A stretch of 64,000 nt of DNA, from assembly GCA_005239175.1 (NCBI GenBank), contig ML241294.1:569275-633274 (forward strand). Direction: 5' to 3'. This DNA comes from a halophilic archaeon SHRA6. Its GTDB lineage: Archaea; Halobacteriota; Halobacteria; Halobacteriales; Haloferacaceae. A program made the translations under genes and the position numbers. Position 1 is the first letter of the stretch. Each line of letters starts with the position of its first letter. This document shows, in pieces, positions 17,723 to 27,056 of this stretch. The notes beneath the pieces were generated by a model. It searched no databases. It was not told where the DNA came from and worked only from the letters and a program-made list of their open reading frames with translations.

Positions 17723-18190
17723 ATGGCGGGTGCACAAGAAAGCGAGATCCTGACCGAGTTCGACAAACGGCTAGGGGACCTCCCGGAGTCGGTTGACCGA
17801 GCGGCGGTCAAGCGTATGCAACTCGTAGCGTACGTTCTTGATGAGGGACTGCGCGTTCCGGGAACAGACTATCGTATCGGTATCGATCCGATCCTCGGTA
17901 TTCTGCCAGGGGCAGGGGACGTACTCACCGGCGGCCTCTCGCTGTACATCGTGGTTGAAGCGGCCCGTCTCGGGGTGTCCTACACAACGCTGCTCAAAAT
18001 GGTCGCGAACATTTCCATAGATGTGGTTGGCGGAATAGTCCCTATCGTGGGCGATCTCTTTGATGCCGCCTGGAAGGCCAACAAGCGCAATTTCGAACTG
18101 GCACTGGACGATCTCACGACAGCGCACGACCGCCGGCCTCGGTCAGCAAACGAGCGAACCCGATCCGAAGCCATTCCTCTCGAGTCTTGA
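17723..18190 (+). CDS. DUF4112 membrane protein
   Basis: A 155-residue protein with the DUF4112 pattern: YRIGIDPILGILPGAGDVLT, a first hydrophobic segment (about 75-95), then VGGIVPIVGDLFDAAWKANK. Two short membrane segments are likely. Function unknown; the family is widespread in bacteria and archaea. It is convergent with the MFS gene. Confidence 0.9.
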   Translation: MAGAQESEILTEFDKRLGDLPESVDRAAVKRMQLVAYVLDEGLRVPGTDYRIGIDPILGILPGAGDVLTGGLSLYIVVEAARLGVSYTTLLKMVANISIDVVGGIVPIVGDLFDAAWKANKRNFELALDDLTTAHDRRPRSANERTRSEAIPLES

Positions 18191-18236
18191 GGAACCAGCA
18201 GAGCCAACCGCAGTAACAGTTCGCACTCTCGTTTGC

Positions 18237-19514
18237 TTATGTGCTTTTCGACTGCCTCGATCGATCCCGGCGACTAAGCGTGATTGCGAAGAGGCTTCCC
18301 AACGCGGGGAACACCGCAAGTGCAAGGAAGGTCCCGTCTGTCGTGACCACAGACAACAGGAATCCCGCGATCGCGGCGCCAGCGGCTCCGATTCCAAAGG
18401 ACATGAGGTAGGTGTATCCGTAGGACAGTCCACGGTCACCCGGCGGGCTGTGGTCGGCGATGGTTGCCTGATACAGCGGCTGCAGCGCAAACAGCAGGAA
18501 ACCGAGCAGGGCGCTCACAAGCAACAGCGTCGGCAATCCACCGCGAGCTGCCGGCACGAACGCAATAGACACGGCCACAAGCGCGCCGAAGACGATCGCC
18601 AACCCGGTCGTCGATGGAATTCGATCAGACACTTTTCCCCCAACATACTGGCCACCGATGCCGATCGTCAGGAGGCCAACATAGACGTACGAAGAGAGGG
18701 TGAACTCCTCGGCGATAGGACTGTCAGGGTCAAACAGCTGGATGTAGTCCTGGATCGGTGGAAGGAACTGATCCAGTACGTCAGGGAGGAACGTGAGCAT
18801 GCCACGGTAGAACAGCCCGTTCATCATCACGATCACCATCGCCAGCGCAAAGCCTGTCGTGAACAGTGCCCGGGTGTCGGTAATGAACCGAGGCAGCGAC
18901 ATCGTATCAGATTCTGGTTTCGGGTTCGATCGGTCAGTGCCGCCATCGACGCTGACTGCCGCAGTTTCATCAAACTCCACGGTCAACGCGTAGCCGATCA
19001 CCAGTGCAGTCGGCACCGCAAGAAGTCTGGTTGCCATCCGCCAGTCTAGCGTGAGCAACAGGAGGGCAGTAACCAGCGGGCCAAAGGCGATTCCGATGTT
19101 ACCGGCCATGCCATGGTAAGCAAACGCCGAGCCGCGGTTGTCAACGCCCTTCGAAATAAGCGAGAGACCTGCCGGGTGGTAGACGCTGGCAGCCATTCCC
19201 CAGACAGCGAGCGCGAACGCAATTGTGAGGATACCAGTGGCGAAGCTCAGTAACAAAAACGACAGCCCCATGCCGACGAGACAGCCCACAATGAGCGTCC
19301 GCGAACCGAGCCGATCGGCGAGGACGCCGCCGGGCAACGCACCGATTCCGAACAGTGCGTAGCCGATCGAAACCACAGCCCCGAGGATCGCCGTGGAGAC
19401 AGGGAATTCGACGAGCCAGATAGCAACCAAAATCGGAATCGACAGTTCATACGTGTGGACCATCGCATGAGAGACCCCGGTAAACAAAACAATAGATCGG
19501 GAATTACGGTCCAT
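18237..19514 (-). CDS. Major facilitator superfamily transporter
   Basis: A 425-residue polytopic protein with about 12 predicted helices. MFS signature loops are visible between helices 2 and 3 (GGVLADRLGSRTL) and in the second half (GGKVSDRIPSTTG). A soluble loop of about 25 residues with FDETAAVSVDGG separates the two six-helix halves. The substrate cannot be deduced. The ATG at 19514 is chosen because it starts immediately before the first helix; the longer frame adds a non-membrane, basic extension. Confidence 0.9.
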   Translation of the reverse strand: MDRNSRSIVLFTGVSHAMVHTYELSIPILVAIWLVEFPVSTAILGAVVSIGYALFGIGALPGGVLADRLGSRTLIVGCLVGMGLSFLLLSFATGILTIAFALAVWGMAASVYHPAGLSLISKGVDNRGSAFAYHGMAGNIGIAFGPLVTALLLLTLDWRMATRLLAVPTALVIGYALTVEFDETAAVSVDGGTDRSNPKPESDTMSLPRFITDTRALFTTGFALAMVIVMMNGLFYRGMLTFLPDVLDQFLPPIQDYIQLFDPDSPIAEEFTLSSYVYVGLLTIGIGGQYVGGKVSDRIPSTTGLAIVFGALVAVSIAFVPAARGGLPTLLLVSALLGFLLFALQPLYQATIADHSPPGDRGLSYGYTYLMSFGIGAAGAAIAGFLLSVVTTDGTFLALAVFPALGSLFAITLSRRDRSRQSKST

Positions 19515-19591
19515 CGTGTGCTGAGAACTTTGGCTGCAGTATTTATGCGTTACGAGATGGCTGCTAGAACTGCTGGCCCGATCGCAGGTCT

Positions 19592-20209
19592 TCACCGACT
19601 GCGCCCGGAATCGGACTGTGCGCTTGCCCACTCATCACACGAGATCGAGTACCTGACGACGTCGTGAATCCGGCCGTCGCTGTCGCGGAGTTCGTTGCGC
19701 AGGCGGCCCTCCCTGCGACCACCGAACCGATCGACGTACCGCTCGATCGCCCGCTGAGAGTTGTCGTTTTCGGGGACGTGTTCGACCGAAACAACCTCGA
19801 GGTCGAGGCGATCGAACGCGATTTCGAGCAACGCGGCTGCACGCTCGCCGGAGTACCCACGCCCCCAGAACGGCTTTCGGAGCCAGATCCCCAGTTCCGC
19901 ACGCTGGGTCTCCCAGTGCAGATTGAGGCCGGTATTGCCGGCGAGTTCACCCGAACCGGGCTCGCCTTCTCGCGGGTAGATCGCATACGTTGCCGACTCG
20001 CCCTTATCCCACGCCTCCTCGAAGGATTCGAGCACGTCAGCAGATTCTTTTGGGTGTTCGTGGGGGCTCCAAGAAACGTATTGGGTCTCCTCGTCGATCG
20101 TCTCCGTTTGTCCGCGTCCAGCGACCGCATAGAACTCACTCGGGGAGACGCGGTCTCGACAGAGTCGTGCGAGCCGAAGCCGATCAGTCTCAATCGTTTC
20201 GGGGAACAT
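19592..20209 (-). CDS. GNAT family N-acetyltransferase (RimJ/RimL-like)
   Basis: A 205-residue acetyltransferase. The N-terminus IETDRLRLARLCRDRVSP and the AELGIWLRKPFWGRGYSGER block (acetyl-CoA loop) are typical of the RimJ/RimL subgroup, which acetylates ribosomal protein N-termini or small amines. ENDNSQRAIERYVDRFG matches the usual late motif. Substrate unknown. Confidence 0.92.
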   Translation of the reverse strand: MFPETIETDRLRLARLCRDRVSPSEFYAVAGRGQTETIDEETQYVSWSPHEHPKESADVLESFEEAWDKGESATYAIYPREGEPGSGELAGNTGLNLHWETQRAELGIWLRKPFWGRGYSGERAAALLEIAFDRLDLEVVSVEHVPENDNSQRAIERYVDRFGGRREGRLRNELRDSDGRIHDVVRYSISCDEWASAQSDSGRSR

Positions 20210-20297
20210 ACCGGGTGATCGGCGGGAGCGACAAAAATTGTGGTTGTGGTGTGATACAGTTTTTCATTGAGCATTCGAGCGATCGAAATCGGGTTGC

Positions 20298-21881
20298 TCA
20301 GCGAGGTGATAGCCGGCGCTTCAGCCGTTTCAGTCCTCGTTGGAGGCGGGCTGATCCGACGAGTGCCCGAGCGTACAGACCCACCGGGACGACCGACGGC
20401 GAGACGAATGGTCCGATCCGGGAGGTTGCGATCGTCCGTGATTCGAGGTAGCGCCGAAGTCCTTCTGGCCCGTGCCGTCGGCCGAGCCCGGAGTCACCCA
20501 CGCCGCCCATCGGCGCGTCCAGCGCTGCCCACCCGACCAGATACGGGTCATTGATACAAACGGTTCCGCAGTCGAGCGACGTGGCGACGTGCCGGCCACG
20601 ATCGAGATCTGTCGTCCAGACGCTGCCGTTCAGCCCGTATGTTGTGTTCGTGGCCATATCGATCGCCGTGGCGGCGTCTTTGACGGGTGTCACCGAAACC
20701 ACCGGGCCAAAGGTCTCTTCACAGGCAATCCGGGAGTCGGGATCGACGCCCGTCAGAATCGTCGGTTCATAGAAATGCGGTCCAACGTCAGGGCGTCGAC
20801 GGCCGCCAACGTGACACGATGCCCCGTCGTCGATCGCTTCTTGAACGTAGCCGTCGACCCGATCGACGTGATCGCCGTCGATCAGGGATCCAACGTCGGG
20901 CCCGTATCCAAACTCGAAACCGATCGAGAGCGATTCGGTCGCCGAGCACAGTTCTGCGAGGAACGGTTCGTACACGGATTCGTGGACGTAGATCCGTTCG
21001 GGAGCCAAACAGAGCTGACCGGCGTTGGCAAACGCGCCGGCGACTGCGCCCCGGACCGCCGCGGAGATGTCGGCGTCGTCGAGAACGAGAAACGGGTTCT
21101 TGCCGCCGAGTTCGAGCGAACAGTCGATCAGATTCCGACCGGCCCGCTCGGCGACTGCCCGCCCGGTTTTAGTGCCGCCGGTAAAGGAAATATGATCGAC
21201 GGCGTCGACGAGCGCCGGTCCGGTCGTTTCACCCCGACCGGTCGCGACTGCAAACAGCCCTGGGGGCGCACCTGCGGCCTCCAACAGCGACGCCGCAAAG
21301 AGCGTCGCAAACGGCGTTCGTTCGTCTGGCTTGCAAACGACCGCGTTACCCGCAGCAAGCGCCGGGATCGCATCAGTCAACGAGAGGTTAAACGGATAGT
21401 TCCACGGCGAGATGACACCGACGACGCCGACGGGTTCGTAGTGAACGCGCGCGTCAGTAATCGCTGGAAACGCTCCCGATCGGCGTTCGGATTCGACAAG
21501 TTTCGGGACAGTGTCGGCATAGTACGTACAGGTCCCAACCGCATCTAATAGCTCTTCGACGGCATTGTGTCGCGGTTTGCCGGTCTCAAGCTGGATCAAA
21601 TCGAGGAGATCGCGGCGATGTTCGAGGAGGCTATCACAGAACCGATCGAGAACGGCAACCCGTTTTTCGACTGGCCACTCGGCCCACGTAGTCTGGGCAG
21701 CGCGGGCGCGATCGACTATCGTCTCAACGTCGTCGCGCGAACAGTCTGGAACCTGCGCGATCACCTCGGCTGTCGGCGGCGATCGGACAGCGATCGATTC
21801 GGCAGCGGCGGCGTCGACGCGATCTGCGAGCGTGACACAGCGTTCGCCAGCGCGTCGTCTAGCGCCTGCAGGAGATGACAT
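20298..21881 (-). CDS. NAD(P)-dependent aldehyde dehydrogenase (succinate-semialdehyde type)
   Basis: A 527-residue aldehyde dehydrogenase with all catalytic elements: N161 (SPWNYPF), E257 (LELGGKNP), C291 (NAGQLCLAPER) and the FTGGTKTG cofactor loop. Sequence flavour is that of the succinate-semialdehyde dehydrogenase group. A basic C-terminal tail of about 50 residues after the usual end (GLYARALVG...) is longer than in most members. The ATG at 21881 is used; the upstream extension in the longer frame is basic. It is divergent from the NAD(P)-binding gene at 22059. Confidence 0.93.
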   Translation of the reverse strand: MSSPAGARRRAGERCVTLADRVDAAAAESIAVRSPPTAEVIAQVPDCSRDDVETIVDRARAAQTTWAEWPVEKRVAVLDRFCDSLLEHRRDLLDLIQLETGKPRHNAVEELLDAVGTCTYYADTVPKLVESERRSGAFPAITDARVHYEPVGVVGVISPWNYPFNLSLTDAIPALAAGNAVVCKPDERTPFATLFAASLLEAAGAPPGLFAVATGRGETTGPALVDAVDHISFTGGTKTGRAVAERAGRNLIDCSLELGGKNPFLVLDDADISAAVRGAVAGAFANAGQLCLAPERIYVHESVYEPFLAELCSATESLSIGFEFGYGPDVGSLIDGDHVDRVDGYVQEAIDDGASCHVGGRRRPDVGPHFYEPTILTGVDPDSRIACEETFGPVVSVTPVKDAATAIDMATNTTYGLNGSVWTTDLDRGRHVATSLDCGTVCINDPYLVGWAALDAPMGGVGDSGLGRRHGPEGLRRYLESRTIATSRIGPFVSPSVVPVGLYARALVGSARLQRGLKRLKRRLSPR

Positions 21882-22058
21882 ACCACGTGTACGCGAACGA
21901 ACGTGAAAACGGGATCGCACCCAACGGCTCGCCGAGTAGGCCACACGCGGATAGAAAACGGCAGCAGACGTGGACAACACAGGGGCGACCAACCGGACCG
22001 ATATGTGAAGCCGATTTCAGGGAGAATAGTATTGAGTTCGGCGTGCGTACAGACGGGC

Positions 22059-22985
22059 ATGCGTGTTCTTATCGTCGGTGCGACGGGCTTTGTCGGCCGG
22101 CGGCTAGTCGATCACTTTGCGGAAGCCGGCCACGACGTCGTCGCGTTCTCCCGGAGCGCAAGCGAGGCGTCGTTCCCTGCGGGCGTCGAGGCGTTTGACG
22201 GCGATCTGGGCGACCCTGCCTCGCTTGCGGGACTCTGTGCGGATGTCGACGTGGCGTACTATTTGATTCACTCGCTGACTGCGTCGAACTTCGCCGAGCG
22301 CGACCGGACCTACGCCGAACGGTTCCGCGAACTCGCCGACGAGGCAGGCGTCGATCGCGTGATCTATCTGAGTGGGATCAGCGGTGACGGTGGCGGGCTC
22401 TCTCCGCATCTTGAGTCACGTCGGGAGGTTGAGTCGATCCTCGCGTCGGGGAACTACGATCTGACTGTGCTCCGAGCGGCGGTCATCATCGGAGCCGAGA
22501 GTGCGAGCTTCCGAATTCTCCACGATCTGACCGATCGACTTCCAATAATGATGGTCCCACAGTGGGTCCGAACCCCGTGTCAGCCGATCGCGATCGCCGA
22601 CACGATCGCGTACCTCGTCGGCGTGCTTGATGCGCCAGAAACTCGTGGAAACACGTACGACATCGGCGGCCCTTCGACGTGGACCTACGAATCACTGCTA
22701 CGGCTAACTGCGACGGTCAAAGGCCGAAACGTCCGGATCTTTCCGGTACCCGTGCTAACGCCACGGCTCTCGTCATACTGGCTGCGACTCACGACTGAGG
22801 TGCCGTTTGCAATCGCCCGCGTGCTGGCGGAGAGTATGCGGACACCAGTGACAGTCGATCCCGACGCCGATCTCCAGTCGGTCGTCCCAATCGAGCGGAC
22901 ACCAATCGAGACCGCGGTCCGCACTGCGCTCTCAGAACTCGGCGTTGTCGACCCCAAAGAAACCGTCGAGCAAACAAGGGCCTGA
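22059..22985 (+). CDS. NAD(P)-binding atypical SDR (NmrA-like)
   Basis: A 308-residue Rossmann protein with the N-terminal dinucleotide motif GATGFVGRR (7-15) and the NmrA/atypical-SDR features YLIHSLTASNF and VIYLSGIS in place of the YxxxK active site. C-terminal DIGGPSTWTYESLL is typical of the family with a TIGR-like extended substrate domain. A role in quinone or lipid modification, or redox sensing, is possible but unproven. The start at 22059 directly precedes the Rossmann motif. Confidence 0.88.
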   Translation: MRVLIVGATGFVGRRLVDHFAEAGHDVVAFSRSASEASFPAGVEAFDGDLGDPASLAGLCADVDVAYYLIHSLTASNFAERDRTYAERFRELADEAGVDRVIYLSGISGDGGGLSPHLESRREVESILASGNYDLTVLRAAVIIGAESASFRILHDLTDRLPIMMVPQWVRTPCQPIAIADTIAYLVGVLDAPETRGNTYDIGGPSTWTYESLLRLTATVKGRNVRIFPVPVLTPRLSSYWLRLTTEVPFAIARVLAESMRTPVTVDPDADLQSVVPIERTPIETAVRTALSELGVVDPKETVEQTRA

Positions 22986-22993
22986 AGCTGTGA

Positions 22994-23392
22994 TTATGGG
23001 CGCTGTCGAATTGGTTCGAGGTGTTCGCGCGCGTCTGGAGTGAGTTCGAAGGTTCCGTGGATATCCGCCGGCGCCTCGCCGTGGACCACCCGGCCGAACG
23101 GATCCGCAATTTTTGGATAGAGCCGTTCGAACGCGCGTGCGATCGTCGGGTCCAGTCCGCGGGCATCGAGCACGCGTCGAACAGCGGTCTCTCCCGCATG
23201 AACCGTGTCCCCTTCGACAAGCAGGAAGACGAAGGGCCGATCGCCGAACTGCGCCTCAAGAAAGCGCTGGATGCGCGCAGACTCCCAGGGGGCTGCGACG
23301 AGGCCGTCCGTGTTGCGAGTCAAGAGACCGACTGCGGTCCGGAACGCGTCTTTGCGACCGTCGTACACGAGAACCGATGCGGGAGCACTCAC
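22994..23392 (-). CDS. DCC (DUF393)-like thioredoxin-fold protein lacking the CxxC
   Basis: About 132 residues from a GTG at 23392. VLVYDGRKDAFRTAVGLLTR, then APWESARIQRFL and VEGDTVHAGETAVRRVL follow the layout of DUF393/DCC proteins (DGDCPFC...; PWQS; G..Av). The Asp-Cys-Cys region is replaced by DGRKDA, so disulfide chemistry is unlikely. A longer frame from 23512 is possible, but its extra N-terminus is not acidic. The gene is convergent with the NmrA-like gene and divergent from the nucleoside hydrolase. Confidence 0.6.
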   Translation of the reverse strand: MSAPASVLVYDGRKDAFRTAVGLLTRNTDGLVAAPWESARIQRFLEAQFGDRPFVFLLVEGDTVHAGETAVRRVLDARGLDPTIARAFERLYPKIADPFGRVVHGEAPADIHGTFELTPDAREHLEPIRQRP

Positions 23393-23515
23393 ACCGGGGA
23401 TACGATGTTGATCAATGTGACCCTTTCGACCTCGTGGCACCCACCGCCCGCGGCCCCCTTCCACGATTTCGGCCCAACAACAGCCGTTATCAGCGTCCGC
23501 GTGAATTGACACAGC

Positions 23516-24484
23516 ATGGTACCAGAGTCAGCTCCCCGGCGCGTGATTGTCGACACTGACACCGCCGGCGACGACACCCAGGCACTGTTAATGCTCGCGA
23601 CCTCCGATCGAATCGATATCGAGGGCGTGACGATCTGTGCGGGCAACGTCGAATTCGACTATCAGGTCGAGAACGCGAAGCACACGCTTTCGTTGACCGA
23701 CTGCGACGCGACCGTCTACGAGGGCGCGCGTCAGCCCTTGCTCAAAGAACACACGTTCGCGGATTACGTCCACGGTGAGGGCGGACTCGGCGGCGAATTG
23801 TTTCCTGAGACAGGAATCCCCTCCGGCGAGCAACACGCCGTCGAGTACATCGTTGAGACCGCCCGAGAACACCCAGGCGAAATCACACTCGTGTGTATCG
23901 CACCACTGACGAACGTCGCACTCGCGCTCCGACAGGAGCCGGAGCTCAACGAACTCCTCGATGAGGTCTGGGTCATGGGTGGCAACGTCAACTGCCTTGG
24001 AAACGTGACTCCAGCTGCGGAGTACAATTTCTGGGTCGATCCGGACGCGGCCAAGATGGTGATGGACGAACTCGACGTCACCCTCTTCGATTGGGGGCTG
24101 ACGGTTCGAGACACCGGATTCGACGCGGAAACGCTCGCCTCCTTCGAGACAGGTCCCGATACCGAACTCCGGGACTTCTTTGTCGAGATCGCACAGTCGG
24201 TTCGAGAGTTCAACCGCGAAACGCTCGGCGCGGACCAGACGACCCAGCCAGATTCAGCACTCGCAGCCGCCCTCGTCGAGCCGGAGCTGATCGAGTCGAC
24301 CGGCCACTACCACGTTGCTGTTGACGAGCGTGAAGGGATGACCCGTGGGTACAGCATGGTCGACGAGGATGGCGTGACCGACGGTCGCCCGCGGACGACG
24401 GTTGTCGAGTCATTCGATAACGCGTTGTTTACGCAGATGTTCCGCGATATGCTGTTCGAGAAGTGTCCCGAAGCCTCGCTGTGA
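23516..24484 (+). CDS. Inosine/uridine-preferring nucleoside hydrolase
   Basis: A 322-residue nucleoside hydrolase. The calcium site is built on D13, D15, D19 and D20 (VDTDTAGDD, versus DTDxGxDD). The later GGNVNCLGNVTPAAEYNFWVDPDAA carries the family's N/D ligands. It cleaves the N-glycosidic bond of ribonucleosides for purine/pyrimidine salvage, which fits with the upstream deaminase family in the window, though they are not adjacent. Confidence 0.93.
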   Translation: MVPESAPRRVIVDTDTAGDDTQALLMLATSDRIDIEGVTICAGNVEFDYQVENAKHTLSLTDCDATVYEGARQPLLKEHTFADYVHGEGGLGGELFPETGIPSGEQHAVEYIVETAREHPGEITLVCIAPLTNVALALRQEPELNELLDEVWVMGGNVNCLGNVTPAAEYNFWVDPDAAKMVMDELDVTLFDWGLTVRDTGFDAETLASFETGPDTELRDFFVEIAQSVREFNRETLGADQTTQPDSALAAALVEPELIESTGHYHVAVDEREGMTRGYSMVDEDGVTDGRPRTTVVESFDNALFTQMFRDMLFEKCPEASL

Positions 24485-24541
24485 TCGTCGCGGTACCGTC
24501 GCCTCTCGATTGCGGCGCGTCGATTGATGTGACAGTATCCG

Positions 24542-25009
24542 TCAGGATTGCTCTGTGCAACTGACCTCGACGGATCGCAATAGATCGACGCTGGATCCGG
24601 GGGCGGTGCCGGAGATGTCGATCGTGACCGCAGTGCTGTTGGCTGTGGTCTCCAGAGACGTAGCGTTGCAGTTCACGGTCGGCTCGATCTCATGCGTCTC
24701 TCCGGGGGCGAGTGTGAACTCGTCGTCTTTAATCTCTACATCGAGCGACTCGTTCTCAGTTTGTTCGGTATCGATAGTGACTGTCATCTCGACGGGGAAC
24801 TGGTTCCTCATGGTGAGCACTTCGACCGTTGCGTTGTCCACTTCGACGACGTCGCGTTCGATCCCGAGGAATGCATTCTCGTCGGGGACGACGTCTATGG
24901 CAACCGATCGATCGGCGGCCGCCGTCGAGTAGCCGCCAGTCCCGGAGACGACCAGCAGGATCGCGATCGCGCCGAGTGCGAACGCAGCGGCGCGGAGCCG
25001 GGAGGTCAC
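24542..25009 (-). CDS. Exported protein with DUF1102/TasA-like N-terminal block
   Basis: A 155-residue protein with an N-terminal hydrophobic segment (about 6-22), then GTGGYSTAAADRSVAIDVV and PDEN. Residues 23-45 align without gaps to residues 22-44 of the exported DUF1102-like protein at 26108, sharing G, S, R, A and P-D-E-N. The rest is beta-rich with few Lys/Arg (MTVTIDTEQTENESLDVEI). I infer a secreted beta-sandwich surface subunit. The start is a GTG whose GTGA overlaps the stop of the upstream HTH membrane gene, so they are translationally coupled. Confidence 0.7.
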   Translation of the reverse strand: MTSRLRAAAFALGAIAILLVVSGTGGYSTAAADRSVAIDVVPDENAFLGIERDVVEVDNATVEVLTMRNQFPVEMTVTIDTEQTENESLDVEIKDDEFTLAPGETHEIEPTVNCNATSLETTANSTAVTIDISGTAPGSSVDLLRSVEVSCTEQS

Positions 25010-25641
25010 ACTCTGCCCACCTCCGGCGGCTGTTCGTCAACTCCAAATCGGGTCTGAGTGCGGTTCCAGTAGGCGTGAAATATCGCGGAGATCCCATAGA
25101 CAACGAGGAAAAACACGGCCCACAGAAGGATTGATACGTCGGAAATCAATGGAGCATCGGTCAGAGAGCCCGTCAAAAGAAGTACATTGAGGCCTGTAAG
25201 TCCAAGATAGTACTGTCCCCAAGGGATGTCTAGTCTGGGGACAATGTCGAGATAGATCTCGACGTCGGAAACCTCCTCGACGAGCCGAACATCGCCCCGA
25301 TCGGAATCGTACTTAACAAACCGAAGATCGTCCATTTTCGGGAGATGGAACTGATGGAGCGCCGTCTTGACGCGTTTGCGCTCCGCTGCGGTGAGCTGTT
25401 CGGGCGGTTTGGCAAGTTCCCACGAGGCGATCTGTTCGGCGAGTTTTCCCACGCCGACCGTATCGCCCTCGTGTTGACGCAAGTAGTGAAAAGCGTACCG
25501 TCGACGCTGATTGCTCAGAACTTCAAAAATTTCGTCGCGGGTGAGTCCGTTCGTATCGGTCGCGATCGTTACGTGATCCGTACCGGGTGAATTGTCTATT
25601 TGATCTGTACCCCCACCTCTTGGCGTAGATGAGCTACTCAT
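25006..25641 (-). CDS. DUF7344-like winged-helix protein with membrane anchor
   Basis: A 211-residue protein. Residues about 30-115 form a winged-helix domain (LTRDEIFEVLSNQRRRYAFHYLR, then ALHQFHLPKMDDLRFVKYD) of the DUF7344 type. Two membrane helices at about 145-165 and 170-190 follow, with a basic/acidic cytoplasmic tail. A membrane-bound transcription regulator is inferred. It is the first gene of a two-gene minus-strand unit with the exported protein at 24542 and probably controls the local locus. Confidence 0.78.
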   Translation of the reverse strand: MSSSSTPRGGGTDQIDNSPGTDHVTIATDTNGLTRDEIFEVLSNQRRRYAFHYLRQHEGDTVGVGKLAEQIASWELAKPPEQLTAAERKRVKTALHQFHLPKMDDLRFVKYDSDRGDVRLVEEVSDVEIYLDIVPRLDIPWGQYYLGLTGLNVLLLTGSLTDAPLISDVSILLWAVFFLVVYGISAIFHAYWNRTQTRFGVDEQPPEVGRV

Positions 25642-26107
25642 TTTCCCCCATCACAAAATTGGATTAGGAGAATTTAGCTTAGTTATAAGTTCACAAACAT
25701 CATTGGCTGACATATTTGCTTACCTTTCTCGCAGGTATTTTCTCATACGTGGGAAATTGATAATCGCAGATTGTAGTGTTCATTTCATGAAAATCTTCTG
25801 TTGATTTTTTGTACAATATTGGTTGAAACTGTGACCCAGATGTGAGTAAGTTCGGCTTATCGCAGGCGGCACGCTTGCGAGCAGATGTGGTTCGACAAGG
25901 AAGTATTCAGGAAAACGACAGTTTGCAGATCGTCTCCGACTGTGTCCAAAGGGGACACAGGAGTGAAAACACCCGATTTCGACGCACTGATTTCTTGCAA
26001 ACAGGGGTTTGCGATCTCGGGGGGGTCTCTATTCCAAAGTGAGTATAGAGGGGTATTGGTTCCTGTAGGTGCCCCGGCGAAGACGGGTGCACTGACAAGG
26101 TGAAACA
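25642..26107. other. AT-rich divergent intergenic region with two short inverted repeats
   Basis: 466 bases between the divergent HTH gene and the DUF1102-like gene. The left half is AT-rich (for example the run gattttttgtac near 25803). The right half holds two short hairpins: ctgtgtcc/ggacacag at 25940-25947 and 25953-25960, and gcaaac/gtttgc at 25997-26002 and 26007-26012. They could be operators or RNA structures. Short frames on both strands cover 25857-26113 without acidic character, so I annotate no gene. Confidence 0.45.
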
Positions 26108-26860
26108 ATGCAACGACGTAAATTCCTAATCGGAACAGGATCGATCGCCGCTGGTGGAGCGGCTGTAATAGGTAGTGGTGCGTTCAGTCAAGTAACAGGG
26201 CAACGGGATTTTGCACTATCCATTCAGCCCGATGAAAACGGAGAGGCCTATGTTAATTTTTACCCCACTAGTGACTACGCCGAATATAATGACGGTATGT
26301 TAAAATTGACTTTCGGAGATAACGGCTTTGGCGGTGGTATCAACGCTAAAGCCAACACCCTTTTTGAGGGTGTATTTGGGATCACGAACCAGGGGACGAA
26401 TACTGTTGACGTAGTCATCCCGTCGTATGAAGAGGTGAGTCTAAGTGGGGTTAGTCAGGGTGGGCCACCGTCGACTCAATTCTTGGTTGACGAATCTGAG
26501 TCACCCGTAAGCGATCCAAAGGGTGCAAAATGGGAGGGAGATACGGTATCTCGCCCGGGTGTTGATGTTGTCGATATTTCATGGCCTGAAACTATTTCAC
26601 CAGTTAATAAGGCAAGTAATCCGGTCCCAATTGACGATGATCTCACATCTAGTGGAAATAACAATGTCGGGTTCGTCAATACCGCCTGCACCGGTATACG
26701 GTATCCCGGCGGAGCAGCAAGACTAGATCCCGGAGAAAATGTCGAGATTGATATGCGGTTCACGGTCACGAACGACCGAGATGCTGAACAAACCTTCGAC
26801 ACTTCGTTTGTGACCCGTGCTGTTGAAGGACCGGTTGCCGGAGAGGATTGGGAAATATAA
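26108..26860 (+). CDS. DUF1102-like exported protein, candidate surface-fibre subunit
   Basis: A 250-residue protein with a twin-arginine-type N-terminus (M-Q-R-R-K-F-L), a hydrophobic segment to about 21, then GSGAFSQVTGQRDFALSIQ and PDEN. DUF1102 and TasA/camelysin proteins begin their mature part in this manner. The mature protein is rich in Asn, Gly and beta-branched residues. Codon usage is AT-richer than the flanks (gtatgttaaaattgac), a sign of transfer or relaxed selection. Family and fibre role are inferred; see the findings. Confidence 0.75.
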   Translation: MQRRKFLIGTGSIAAGGAAVIGSGAFSQVTGQRDFALSIQPDENGEAYVNFYPTSDYAEYNDGMLKLTFGDNGFGGGINAKANTLFEGVFGITNQGTNTVDVVIPSYEEVSLSGVSQGGPPSTQFLVDESESPVSDPKGAKWEGDTVSRPGVDVVDISWPETISPVNKASNPVPIDDDLTSSGNNNVGFVNTACTGIRYPGGAARLDPGENVEIDMRFTVTNDRDAEQTFDTSFVTRAVEGPVAGEDWEI

Positions 26861-27056
26861 TTGATATCGTACCTTCTTTTTGACTTCACTATCCATATAT
26901 TACAAATATAAACGTATATTTTGAATAACAAGAATTGTCGTACTGATTAAGTCCCCAACCAGTGCGTGTACACATAGATTATTCCTGCTATGTCTACGAA
27001 TAGCGATCACACGCTTTGTCGAGAGACTCGTATACATATTAATATAGGGTACAGTA

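Noticed and set aside
18060-19049. 329-codon plus-strand frame across the MFS gene
   Set aside because: Antisense shadow of a clear transporter; extremely basic and Arg/His-rich.
25857-26113. Short frames on both strands upstream of the DUF1102-like gene
   Set aside because: Overlap each other antisense and lack acidic bias; the region looks like regulatory DNA.
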